From: JAVVSR01 sp036654095
GTDB lineage: Bacteria > Bacillota > Clostridia > Christensenellales > CAG-917
Length of the DNA: 64,000 nucleotides
Assembly: GCA_036654095.1 (NCBI GenBank)
Contig: JAVVSR010000010.1
Span: 9,315 to 73,314 of the forward strand
Direction of reading: 5' to 3'
The position numbers and the translations under genes were made by a program. Shown here one piece after another: positions 44,368 to 52,302 of this stretch. Below the pieces are notes generated by a model. That model searched no databases, was not told the DNA's origin, and saw nothing but the letters and a program-made list of their open reading frames with translations. Every line of letters begins with the position of its first letter. Position 1 is the stretch's first letter.

Positions 44368-45327
44368 ATGCTTCAAATGTTTTTTACCAATGAAGAGAAT
44401 AAACTTATCACATACGATACCAAAAGCATTGTCTTAGGTATGGATTTGACAGGGAAATGGCTTCATTTAAGTAATCCAACCGATAAGGAAATTGAATTTG
44501 TAAACAGTTTAACGTCTATCCCTGAGGACTTTATTAAGGCGGCGTTGGACGAGGAAGAACGTTCGCGTATTGAAGTCGAGGACGGCAATTTGTTGACCAT
44601 TTTTGATATTCCTATTTTGGAAGATGATGACAATAACGATTATTATTCATATTCCACTTTGCCGTTTGCGTTTATTAGTAATCAAAAAACTGTTGTTACT
44701 GTTTGCTTAAAGGATACAATAATTACGCAAAACTTTATTACAGGTAGAATTAAAAGTTTTGCTACCTATAAGCGTACTCGGTTTTTGTTGCAACTTATGT
44801 ATGCAACAAGTACAAAGTTTTTGCAATATCTACGGCAAATTGACAAAACTAGCACACGTATTCAAAATGAACTTAATAGAAGTATGAAAAATAAGGAACT
44901 TATTCAGTTGCTTGATATTGAAAAATCGCTAGTGTATTTTTCAACATCGTTGCGCGGAAACAGTTTTATTGTTGACAAAATTAACCGAGTTGAAGGCGTT
45001 AAATTTTACGAGGAGGACACCGACCTTTGGGAAGACGTTGGCATTGAAACTCGTCAGGCCATTGAAATGTGTAACATATATCGTGATATTTTATCGGGAA
45101 CAATGGACGCGTTTGCCTCTGTTATCAGCAATAACTTAAATATTGTGATGAGGTTACTTACTATTTTAACCCTTCTAGTTGCTATACCTTCAATGATTGC
45201 AAGCTTCTTTGGAATGAATACGGGTGTTCCGTGGCAAGGGCAAATAAGTGGGTTTTATATTGTAGTTGGTATTTCCATTGCTATTTGTGTAGTCGTAGGC
45301 GCGATAATGTTTAGAAAAAGAAAGTAA
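44368..45327 (+). CDS. corA: CorA-family divalent metal (Mg2+) channel
   Basis: 319 residues. A large cytoplasmic N-terminal domain with acidic stretches is followed by two C-terminal helices. The selectivity motif Gly-Met-Asn is seen in SFFGMNTGVPWQG near residue 281, at the end of the first helix, and a KRK tail ends the protein. The start at 44368 fits AGAGGTG (44355-44361); a GTG at 44359 lies inside that site. It imports Mg2+ (or Co2+/Ni2+) as a pentamer. The leader peptide and attenuator upstream support Mg2+ as the signal, though this is inferred. Confidence 0.94.
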   Translation: MLQMFFTNEENKLITYDTKSIVLGMDLTGKWLHLSNPTDKEIEFVNSLTSIPEDFIKAALDEEERSRIEVEDGNLLTIFDIPILEDDDNNDYYSYSTLPFAFISNQKTVVTVCLKDTIITQNFITGRIKSFATYKRTRFLLQLMYATSTKFLQYLRQIDKTSTRIQNELNRSMKNKELIQLLDIEKSLVYFSTSLRGNSFIVDKINRVEGVKFYEEDTDLWEDVGIETRQAIEMCNIYRDILSGTMDAFASVISNNLNIVMRLLTILTLLVAIPSMIASFFGMNTGVPWQGQISGFYIVVGISIAICVVVGAIMFRKRK

Positions 45328-45330
45328 AGT

Positions 45331-45360
45331 AATACTCACGTAAGTCGTGAGTATTTTTTT
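45331..45360 (+). terminator. Intrinsic terminator after corA
   Basis: AATACTCACG and CGTGAGTATT pair over 10 bp, followed by seven T. Confidence 0.93.
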
Positions 45361-45632
45361 GCCATTTATTGATAAAAACCGATTTGTCTATGTAGTGTTT
45401 TTTTTAACTTATATTGATTATACTTATTTTGTTTCATTATATAAGTAAGTGAAGTTTAAAAAAAATTAGCTGAATTAGTTTAATAATATCAAAGGTATTA
45501 TGAAATTTAAAATTTAGAAAATTAAGGCTTTATAGATTAACTTATAACTGCTTTAAAATTAAATTTAATAGTCAGACTGCAACGTCAAAAAAATAAAACT
45601 GCTTTTTATTTAAAAAATTTTAAAAAAAGACG
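45361..45632. other. AT-rich spacer
   Basis: Long A and T runs; no ORF with ribosome site, repeat or promoter pair that I can support. Confidence 0.5.
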
Positions 45633-45661
45633 AAAAATGTTATCCGAGGGTAACATTTTTT
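45633..45661. terminator. Hairpin directly before a promoter, probable bidirectional terminator
   Basis: AAAAATGTTA and TAACATTTTT pair over 10 bp with loop TCCGAGGG. It ends one base before the -35 box of the next gene and may insulate it from upstream transcription. Confidence 0.6.
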
Positions 45662-45662
45662 A

Positions 45663-45691
45663 TTGACAATATATATCATATATGGTAAACT
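45663..45691 (+). promoter_or_regulatory. Promoter of the lipoprotein gene at 45716
   Basis: Consensus TTGACA (45663-45668), 17 bp, TAAACT (45686-45691). Confidence 0.65.
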
Positions 45692-45715
45692 ACCAATATA
45701 AAAAATAGGTGAATT

Positions 45716-47437
45716 ATGAAACTCTGCAAAAAAACTGCTATAATTTTATTGATTGCGCTTATCGCTACATGCGTGCCTGCTTGTCGTCCGAAAGATGTTA
45801 AGACAATTTCATATGACAACATTTTTGTGCAAAACAAAACTATCTATCCCTATACTTGGGCGGAAAATCTTGCTGAACTTGAAAGCGGTATTTCGCCGTA
45901 TACTGATGCTAACGGATTGCTCGACAGTACGTATATTGCCGAATATGGTTTAGTTATTTTGCAAAAAGCTGTTAAAACCGATGATAAAACGTCGTATGTT
46001 TATGGATTTTTCTCGGTTGAAAAAAATAAAATTATTATTCCTGTTGAATACGTTGAGTTTAGTATTTCTCACGGGCTTATTTCGTTGCTAACAAAAGATA
46101 AAAAGTGCATTTTAAAAACTTATACCGGCGATACCGTGTTTGGCGAGGATAGCGGTTTTGTTGGCGAAAATGTTTACTCTTGTTTTTCGCCTATAAGCAA
46201 GGAGTATATTGCGGTTAAAGCTCACGGTGGTATTTATTATAATGTTTACGGCGTCGATGGCAAAATTATAACAAAAGCCGACGGCAGTGAATTGAGATAC
46301 CCCGGCCACGTAGCGGAAATTAGGGCTATGGACAACCTTTTAGTTAGGACGGAAATAGCGACTAAAACCTCACCTAAAAAAATTACAATATTTAATTTGG
46401 CGTCAAGGGAAGTTGCTCCGCTGACAACATTTATTGGCACTACTTTGGAATCAAATGTAAATGCTTTCTATTTGGGAAATGGCAAATTTTATTGCTATGA
46501 TATGTACAAAGGCGATAAAAACGGCTATCAATATATGACTCCTGACGGAAGCTATATTAAGGCGACATCTTGGTATTATGACGCTACGATTAACAACGTC
46601 AAATCCCTGTCGCTTGATGTTATTTTTCAAACGATTATCAACAGCTATAACTCTGAGGAAGCCGGGCTAACTTTGGATATTGACGCATATATTAAAAAAG
46701 GCTACTCATATGTTTCAGTAGGATATGTCCGTGATTCAAATAAAAATGCCATTTATGACCAATTTATTATTGATAGCGATATGAAAATTTTGCTTTCGAT
46801 GGTTTCGCAATTAGGCACAAATGTCGAATATAACGCAGATAATGAAAGTTTTCGAGATGTGTTGCTGACATATGTAGGCGAAATTGGTTTTAATTCCACG
46901 TCAATAGGCGAGTTGATGCTTTATGACAAAAACGGAAAAGTTATTTTGCGCAAGGAAGGTATTCATACAAATGTTTTCTACAACAATGGTATTGTAACTT
47001 CAAAAATTGCATATAAGGAAAAGCCTGACTCAACAAGTTATTATTATGGCGCGTTTTCGCTAACAGGCGAACCTCTTTTTGATGCGTATGACCGCAAATA
47101 TACTATGCTTACTGCTTTTATTGGCAACTTTGCTTTAGCCGAAACAATAAACAATAATGGCGTCAAATCGTGTATCCTTGTTGATAAACAGGGTATTGAA
47201 CATCCAATTAATGCGGTTATTCCAACCACTTCAAGCAAGCAGTATATTTATAAGGCAGGTTGTTATGCGGTTAAAGGCGAGGTTCTTTCAAAAACCGTAT
47301 ATGGCGTTTTCGGCTACGACGGAACTGAGTTGATAACTCCGCGAAATGAAAAATTGATTATAGCAAAGTATGGCACTGATACTGTTGTTGTTTATACTTT
47401 TAACGAAGGACATTGGAATTTGTACCTGCTTAAATAA
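45716..47437 (+). CDS. Hypothetical lipoprotein, WG-repeat-like
   Basis: 573 residues. Signal peptide with lipobox VPAC (Cys about 23). Repeated short beta units such as YGFFSVEKNKIIIPVEY, YGAFSLTGEPLFDAYDRKY and YGVFGYDGTELITPRNEK resemble WG-type or beta-propeller-like repeats. It would sit on the outer face of the membrane. Function unknown. AGGTGAATT precedes the ATG. Confidence 0.8.
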   Translation: MKLCKKTAIILLIALIATCVPACRPKDVKTISYDNIFVQNKTIYPYTWAENLAELESGISPYTDANGLLDSTYIAEYGLVILQKAVKTDDKTSYVYGFFSVEKNKIIIPVEYVEFSISHGLISLLTKDKKCILKTYTGDTVFGEDSGFVGENVYSCFSPISKEYIAVKAHGGIYYNVYGVDGKIITKADGSELRYPGHVAEIRAMDNLLVRTEIATKTSPKKITIFNLASREVAPLTTFIGTTLESNVNAFYLGNGKFYCYDMYKGDKNGYQYMTPDGSYIKATSWYYDATINNVKSLSLDVIFQTIINSYNSEEAGLTLDIDAYIKKGYSYVSVGYVRDSNKNAIYDQFIIDSDMKILLSMVSQLGTNVEYNADNESFRDVLLTYVGEIGFNSTSIGELMLYDKNGKVILRKEGIHTNVFYNNGIVTSKIAYKEKPDSTSYYYGAFSLTGEPLFDAYDRKYTMLTAFIGNFALAETINNNGVKSCILVDKQGIEHPINAVIPTTSSKQYIYKAGCYAVKGEVLSKTVYGVFGYDGTELITPRNEKLIIAKYGTDTVVVYTFNEGHWNLYLLK

Positions 47438-47569
47438 ACAATTTGGAAGTTTGTTGAAATATGGAATAAGTGTTTTAAATATAGTTGAAGCTAAGTTTTC
47501 AGTTGTTTATTTTTTGGATAAAACTATATGTTGTTAATGTTTTTGTAGTGTTATATGACTAGATAATGC

Positions 47570-47587
47570 ACGACGGCACTCCGTCGT
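47570..47587 (+). promoter_or_regulatory. Perfect hairpin just upstream of the ZIP transporter ribosome site
   Basis: ACGACGG-CACT-CCGTCGT, a 7-bp GC-rich stem in AT-rich surroundings, ends where the AAAGGA ribosome site begins. No T run. It might affect translation or mRNA stability. Confidence 0.5.
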
Positions 47588-47599
47588 AAAGGAATAGAA

Positions 47600-48340
47600 A
47601 TGTTTCAAGTGATTGTGTATGGTACGCTTGCTGGTATTATCGGAACGCTTTTAGGTGGCATAATTAGCGCAGTTTTAGGAAAAAAGGATAATATGGTAAG
47701 CTTGTTATTTTGTGTGGCCGCCGGGGTAATGCTAGCTATTGTCTTTTTTGATTTAATACCCGAAGCATTAAAGTCGTCAAATCTTTTGACAGTATCTTTA
47801 AGTATTGTGGCGGGTGTGATTGTTGTAATTGTTTTAGATATTATTATCAATATAAAGGGGCCGCAATTTATAAGCCCCGATGCCGAGGTTAGGCATAAAA
47901 ATGAAATGGCCAAGGCTGGTTTTTTAATGATGATGGCAATAGCTATGCACAATCTGCCCGAAGGCTTGGTAATTGGTTCAAGTGAAGTTGCGGACAAAGG
48001 TTTGCTTATGGCCATATTAATTGGCCTACATAATATACCCGAAGGAATAGCAGTTGCGTCGCCATTAATTGCGGGCGGAATGTCAAAAAAGAAAGCGGTT
48101 TTAATTACAGGCGCGACAGGCGCTCCAACCCTTATAGGCGCAATAATCGGTTATCTAATAGGCATACAATCGCCTTCATTTGTTGCAATCAGTTTGGGGC
48201 TTGCTGCTGGCGCAATGTTGTGTATTATATTCAGTGATATGATACCCGAAGCTATTAAATTAGATGGTACAAAAAAAACAGGATATGCAACAGTCGGCAG
48301 TTTAATTATCGGAATGATAGTTATAATCGCCTTAACGTGA
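47600..48340 (+). CDS. ZIP-family divalent metal transporter
   Basis: 246 residues, about eight membrane helices. Metal-binding helix motifs HNLPEG (about 117-122) and HNIPEG (about 143-148) are those of ZupT-like ZIP transporters of zinc, iron or manganese. Length is typical. The following gene starts 16 bases on, so co-transcription is likely. Confidence 0.93.
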   Translation: MFQVIVYGTLAGIIGTLLGGIISAVLGKKDNMVSLLFCVAAGVMLAIVFFDLIPEALKSSNLLTVSLSIVAGVIVVIVLDIIINIKGPQFISPDAEVRHKNEMAKAGFLMMMAIAMHNLPEGLVIGSSEVADKGLLMAILIGLHNIPEGIAVASPLIAGGMSKKKAVLITGATGAPTLIGAIIGYLIGIQSPSFVAISLGLAAGAMLCIIFSDMIPEAIKLDGTKKTGYATVGSLIIGMIVIIALT

Positions 48341-48356
48341 CAAAATAAAGGTTTTT

Positions 48357-49340
48357 ATGGAAACAAAAATTTTAGGTGTTGAAGGTATTGAACTTGGCGC
48401 AAAATTATTGGCGCAAGGCGAAGTCGTGGCTTTCCCTACGGAAACAGTATACGGGCTTGGCGGTGATGCTTTTAATGAAGCGGCAATCAAAAAAATTTAT
48501 GAAGCTAAAGGGCGTCCGTCGGATAACCCCTTGATTGTACATATTTCAGACATAAGTCAGGTCGAACTCGTTGCTAGGGTTATTCCTGATGAGTTTTATG
48601 CCTTGGCAAAACGTTTTATGCCGGGGCCTCTTACTATCATTTTGCCTAAAAAAGATTGCGTTCCATTCGCCGTTACGGGCGGCCTCGATACGGTAGCTGT
48701 TCGTATGCCGTCGCACCCTATCGCGCGTGAGCTAATTGCAAAATCAGGTACACTTATTGCGGCGCCATCGGCTAATAGTTCAATGCACATTTCTCCAACT
48801 AAAGCCGAACACGTGTTTGAAGATTTAAATGGCAAAATTCCACTTATTATTGATGGCGGCGAATGTGAAGTAGGTATTGAGTCGACGGTACTTTCGCTTG
48901 CTACCGAAATTCCAACAATTCTTCGTCCGGGAATTGTGACCGAAGGCGACTTGACAACGGTAATTGATGCGGTTACTCTTTTTAGAGGAAAGGTCGAAAA
49001 GGCTCAAGCTCCGGGAATGAAGTATAAACACTATGCGCCAAAGTGTGTGGCTATTTTGGCTAGTTGTCCAGAAAAGGCGGTCGAGCTTTATAAAAAGAAA
49101 TCCAATGAAGGTTTTCATGCGGTTATACTTGCGTTGAATGTTAATTTGGAAAAGTATAGTGGATTAAATATAATTTTACTTGGCGACAGCGGAAAGAGTA
49201 CGGCTAATCGCATTTATTCGGCTTTGCACGAAGCTGAAAGCCATTATGATTTTATTATTGTTGATAAGCTACCGTCAGGCGGAGTTTTTGACTCGGTAAT
49301 GAATAGGATTATTAAAGCAACAGCTGGAATTGAGGAATGA
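48357..49340 (+). CDS. ywlC: L-threonylcarbamoyladenylate synthase (Sua5/YwlC type)
   Basis: 327 residues: a YrdC/Sua5 catalytic domain (about 1-200) and a C-terminal Sua5 domain. It makes threonylcarbamoyl-AMP from Thr, bicarbonate and ATP for the t6A37 modification of tRNA. Motifs: FPTETVYGLGG, KGRPSDNPLIVH, MPGPLTIIL, AVRMPSHP and APSANSS. PGMKYKHYAP marks the linker to the C-terminal domain. In Bacillus this gene is near ywlE, as here. Confidence 0.96.
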   Translation: METKILGVEGIELGAKLLAQGEVVAFPTETVYGLGGDAFNEAAIKKIYEAKGRPSDNPLIVHISDISQVELVARVIPDEFYALAKRFMPGPLTIILPKKDCVPFAVTGGLDTVAVRMPSHPIARELIAKSGTLIAAPSANSSMHISPTKAEHVFEDLNGKIPLIIDGGECEVGIESTVLSLATEIPTILRPGIVTEGDLTTVIDAVTLFRGKVEKAQAPGMKYKHYAPKCVAILASCPEKAVELYKKKSNEGFHAVILALNVNLEKYSGLNIILLGDSGKSTANRIYSALHEAESHYDFIIVDKLPSGGVFDSVMNRIIKATAGIEE

Positions 49341-49341
49341 T

Positions 49342-49779
49342 ATGAAAAGTGTTATTTTTATTTGCACAGGTAATACTTGTAGGTCGCCTATGGCGGAGCA
49401 TATTTTAAAAGCTAAGCTTAACGAGCTAGGTGTTTTAGATGTCAAAGTTTCGTCGGCAGGCCTTTATGTGTACCCCGATGGTTCTTTGACTGATATGAAA
49501 GCTATACGCGCCTTAAAAATATTGGGGATAACAGCGCGTAGAAAAAAGGCGCGTCAATTTACCGACAAAATGAAAAAAACTTCGGATTTTATAATTACAA
49601 TGACGTTGCGACAAAAACTTGAAATATTTTCAAATAAAGTATTTACTTTTGGTGAACTAACTAATTCGGGAGATGTTGATGACCCGTATCAGCAGTCGCA
49701 AGAAGTTTATGATAAAATTGCTTTTATGATTAATTTACAAATGCCTGCTTTAATTAAAAAATTAAAGTTAGACAAGTAA
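49342..49779 (+). CDS. ywlE: Low-molecular-weight phosphatase, YwlE-like (protein-arginine phosphatase)
   Basis: 145 residues. The start at 49342 fits GAGGA upstream. The P-loop CTGNTCRSPMAE starts at Cys8, with the catalytic Cys and Arg14; the acid Asp is in DDPYQ near 112. The Thr at position 12 replaces the Ile or Leu of tyrosine phosphatases; in B. subtilis YwlE this Thr gives preference for phosphoarginine. Thus arginine phosphatase is the better call, though the kinase McsB is not in the window. The last codons merge with the minisatellite that follows. Confidence 0.88.
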   Translation: MKSVIFICTGNTCRSPMAEHILKAKLNELGVLDVKVSSAGLYVYPDGSLTDMKAIRALKILGITARRKKARQFTDKMKKTSDFIITMTLRQKLEIFSNKVFTFGELTNSGDVDDPYQQSQEVYDKIAFMINLQMPALIKKLKLDK

Positions 49780-50157
49780 GCTAGACAATAAGCTAGGCAA
49801 GTAAACTAGATAATAAGTTAGGCAAATAGGTGGGAAAATAAGCTAGGCAAGTAGGTGGGAGAATAAGCTAGGCAAGTAAGTTAGGCAAATATGTAGGCAA
49901 GTAAACTAGATAATAAGTTAGGCAAATAGGTAGGCAAGTAAGCTAGGCAAATAGGTAGGCAAGTAAGCTAGGCNNNNNNNNNNNNNNNNNNNNNNNNNNN
50001 NNNNNNNNNNNNNNNNNNNNNNNNNNNNNNNNNNNNNNNNNNNNNNNNNNNNNNNNNNNNNNNNNNNNNNNNNTAGGCAAATAGGTAGGCAAGTAAGCTA
50101 GGCAAATAGGTAGGCAAGTAAGCTAGGCTAATAAGTTAGGCAAGTAAGTTGGGCAAA
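49767..50157. repeat. Degenerate minisatellite of alternating 13- and 12-bp units, interrupted by a gap
   Basis: Units such as TAAGCTAGGCAAG and TAGGTAGGCAAG alternate, giving a 25-bp higher-order period on both sides of the N run. Units become more regular toward the gap and more divergent at the ends. The first unit overlaps the last codons and stop of ywlE. Stop codons appear in every frame on both strands, so it is noncoding. Confidence 0.93.
49974..50073. other. Assembly gap (100 N)
   Basis: Exactly 100 N inside the minisatellite: a scaffold gap, whose true length is unknown. Confidence 0.99.
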
Positions 50158-50177
50158 TATGCAATATGATTTGTAAA

Positions 50178-50208
50178 ATAAAAAAGACGAAGCATTAAAG
50201 CTCCGTCT
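50178..50208 (-). terminator. Terminator of the SRP RNA gene
   Basis: On the minus strand AGACGGAGC and GCTTCGTCT pair (one G-U) and TTTTTTATTTT follows. On the plus strand the same hairpin has a mismatch, so the minus direction is preferred. Confidence 0.8.
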
Positions 50209-50222
50209 GTTTTTTTAAAAAT

Positions 50223-50492
50223 ACTGTGCGACTACAACCCGACAACTCATACCGAAGTGATACTCCAACAGGTGACTACTTTAAGGTTGCCTCGTGGCAC
50301 ACCCCACTAACTGCTTAATGCTGCTGCGGTCAGGCTCTGACATGGTTCACAGCGCGACGTTGCACAAGACCTTAACATCAACATTCCTTATTGAAGCCGA
50401 CCAACCATACAAATTGCCTCATGTAATACATCGGCTCTGCGTATAGAGGATTTCAGATAACAGGGTACCCCTAGTCCCCCGCCTAGCACAGT
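50223..50492 (-). ncRNA. ffs: Signal recognition particle RNA, long Bacillus type
   Basis: About 270 nt, the size of the Bacillus scRNA. The ends pair: ACTGTGC at the 5' end with GCACAGT at the 3' end. The core GAACCATGTCAG, then CAGCAGCATTAAGC, is that of SRP domain IV (about 50312-50350), where Ffh binds. The Alu-type 5' part is also present. The apical part of domain IV reads AGAGCCUGACCGCAGC rather than the usual form with a GGAA tetraloop, so the tip is atypical. A consensus promoter and a terminator flank it. Confidence 0.9.
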
Positions 50493-50498
50493 AAATTG

Positions 50499-50527
50499 AT
50501 TGTATCATAACAATAATCGTATGTCAA
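50499..50527 (-). promoter_or_regulatory. SRP RNA promoter
   Basis: On the minus strand consensus TTGACA (50522-50527), 17 bp, TACAAT (50499-50504), placing the start at the paired 5' end of the RNA. Confidence 0.88.
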
Positions 50528-50569
50528 CATTTTATATTAGTTCTATCAATTATTAGAAAAAATTTCCAC

Positions 50570-50598
50570 TTGACTACAATGTCGAAATAGCATATAAT
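50570..50598 (+). promoter_or_regulatory. Promoter of the lipoprotein gene at 50608, nearly leaderless
   Basis: TTGACT (50570-50575), 17 bp, consensus TATAAT (50593-50598). The ATG is only 9 bases after the -10, so the transcript would have a 5' UTR of only a few bases. Confidence 0.8.
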
Positions 50599-50607
50599 GG
50601 TTTTACT

Positions 50608-52086
50608 ATGAAAAAGAATTTTACTAAAGTAATATGTGTTGCAATGGTGCTAGCTACACTTGTATGTATTTTTGCTGCGTGTAATGATAAAGGAAGCTTG
50701 CCTAAAATTGTACGTATTGAGGCAAGTACTCTACCTCGGCAGTATTATGTAACCGACGAAGCTATTGACTTGTCGGGCGGTGTTTTGACTGTCTTTTATG
50801 ACAACAAAACCACTGAAACAGTTTCAATGACCGACTCGGCTGTTACATTAAAGCACGCAGGGACGGCAATTCCGTATACTACCAAAAATATGACTTTGAC
50901 TTACAAAGGCGTAACGCTTGCTATTCCTTATAGCGTAAACACCAAGCTTGTTGAAAAAGTTTCAATGACGGGCGATATGCCAAACAAGTATGCCATTGGG
51001 GGTAAACCAAGGTTGAAAGACGTTATGTTTAAAGTTAAATATAAAGACGTTGAGAAAACTGATGATATTTGGCTTACAAGTGGCAATCTTGGTGGATTTA
51101 ATGAAAACTATCTTTTTGGAAAAGGCATTTCGATAAGCGGTTTTGATACGACAAAAAAAGGTGACTTTACTTTTGTTTTGAAATATTTATCCGAAGTTTT
51201 TGAAATAAAGTATAGCGTTGTTGAAACCGATTGGATAATTGGCGCACATTTGTCAAACGTGGATAGTATTGAAACTAATTACTTTGTAAACGAACCGCTA
51301 AATATTGGCGCAAGTAAATTTGTTTTTGAATACAGTATTGGCACGACAAAAGAAGTTAAAATTACGTCCGATATGATAACTGGTTTTGATACCACCACTG
51401 TTGGTACTCGTAAAATATATTTTAAACACCCCGATTGCGAGTATGTCATTTCCAAAGACTACACTGTCAGTGTGGCGGAGAATATTGAAACTAGTGTGTT
51501 TATTGAAAATTATGTAGCCAACTACGATGTGGGTGATTCGCTTGATTTTGATTACATTTTAAAAAATATTTTTATTAAAATTAAAAAAGATGGCATTTAC
51601 TATAAAACTATTGACGCAACCGACTCGGATATCGTCATTAAGTGTACTAACGAAAATCTTTTAAATAAAGGATTACGTGAAGTTTTAAACACTAAACTTG
51701 GTATGACGTATAACTTTGAAGTAACATACAGAGGGCATTATAAGGCAAAATTTGAAATTGTTGTTTTGAAAAAACTAGCCAATATGGAGCTTATTAATTT
51801 TGATACAATTAAAGTTGATTATGTTGAAGGCGAGGCATTTAATTTTGGTACTGCGCAAATTAAATGGTTTTACGACGACGGAACGTGGATTTTAATTGAC
51901 CTTCAAAAACAATACGACGCGCCTAAGGCTGACCGTATAATTGGGTTTAGAGATAATAAAGCGGTTGACGTTCAGTCGTTTGATATGACAATAGGCAAGC
52001 ACGATAAAGAGTTTTATATTGCGGTTGCGCCTAATATTAAGACAGAGGTTTTAGGCAGATGGTACATCAATTATACTGTAAAATAA
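50608..52086 (+). CDS. Hypothetical lipoprotein with Ig-like repeats
   Basis: 492 residues. Signal peptide MKKNFTKVICVAMVLATLVCIFAAC contains the lipobox FAAC (Cys 25, here given as positions 22-25). About five repeats follow, each opening with a pattern like YYVTDEAIDLSGGVLTVFY, NYFVNEPLNIGASKFVFEY or DYVEGEAFNFGTAQIKWFY, as in bacterial Ig-like domains of surface proteins. No Shine-Dalgarno site precedes the ATG, and the promoter lies so close that the mRNA seems leaderless. Function unknown. Confidence 0.82.
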   Translation: MKKNFTKVICVAMVLATLVCIFAACNDKGSLPKIVRIEASTLPRQYYVTDEAIDLSGGVLTVFYDNKTTETVSMTDSAVTLKHAGTAIPYTTKNMTLTYKGVTLAIPYSVNTKLVEKVSMTGDMPNKYAIGGKPRLKDVMFKVKYKDVEKTDDIWLTSGNLGGFNENYLFGKGISISGFDTTKKGDFTFVLKYLSEVFEIKYSVVETDWIIGAHLSNVDSIETNYFVNEPLNIGASKFVFEYSIGTTKEVKITSDMITGFDTTTVGTRKIYFKHPDCEYVISKDYTVSVAENIETSVFIENYVANYDVGDSLDFDYILKNIFIKIKKDGIYYKTIDATDSDIVIKCTNENLLNKGLREVLNTKLGMTYNFEVTYRGHYKAKFEIVVLKKLANMELINFDTIKVDYVEGEAFNFGTAQIKWFYDDGTWILIDLQKQYDAPKADRIIGFRDNKAVDVQSFDMTIGKHDKEFYIAVAPNIKTEVLGRWYINYTVK

Positions 52087-52113
52087 TTTATTTATGAGTA
52101 AATTATAAAATTA

Positions 52114-52146
52114 AAACAATGGCAAATTTTTGTCATTGTTTTTTTA
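52114..52146 (+). terminator. Intrinsic terminator after the Ig-like lipoprotein
   Basis: AACAATG and CATTGTT with further pairing inside, followed by seven T. Confidence 0.85.
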
Positions 52147-52225
52147 TTTTTACAACTATAATGCCTTTTATGATGTCTTTACGTGCGCTCGCGCACTTTT
52201 ATATAATATATAACACTATATATGT

Positions 52226-52254
52226 TTGACAAAAGACACTATTTTTTCTATAAT
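52226..52254 (+). promoter_or_regulatory. ileS promoter
   Basis: Consensus TTGACA (52226-52231), 17 bp, consensus TATAAT (52249-52254). The leader is only about 42 bases, too short for a T-box. Confidence 0.85.
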
Positions 52255-52302
52255 ATAAAAATATTTAATTATGCTGTCGCGCAAACGACGATGAGGTATT
52301 TG

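Noticed and set aside
49767..50157. Possible CRISPR array
   Set aside because: Units of 12-13 bp are contiguous with no unique spacers, and no cas genes are near. It is a minisatellite.
52087..52302. T-box leader before ileS
   Set aside because: The only terminator belongs to the upstream gene and precedes the ileS promoter; no T-box sequence (AGGGTGGNACCGCG) seen.
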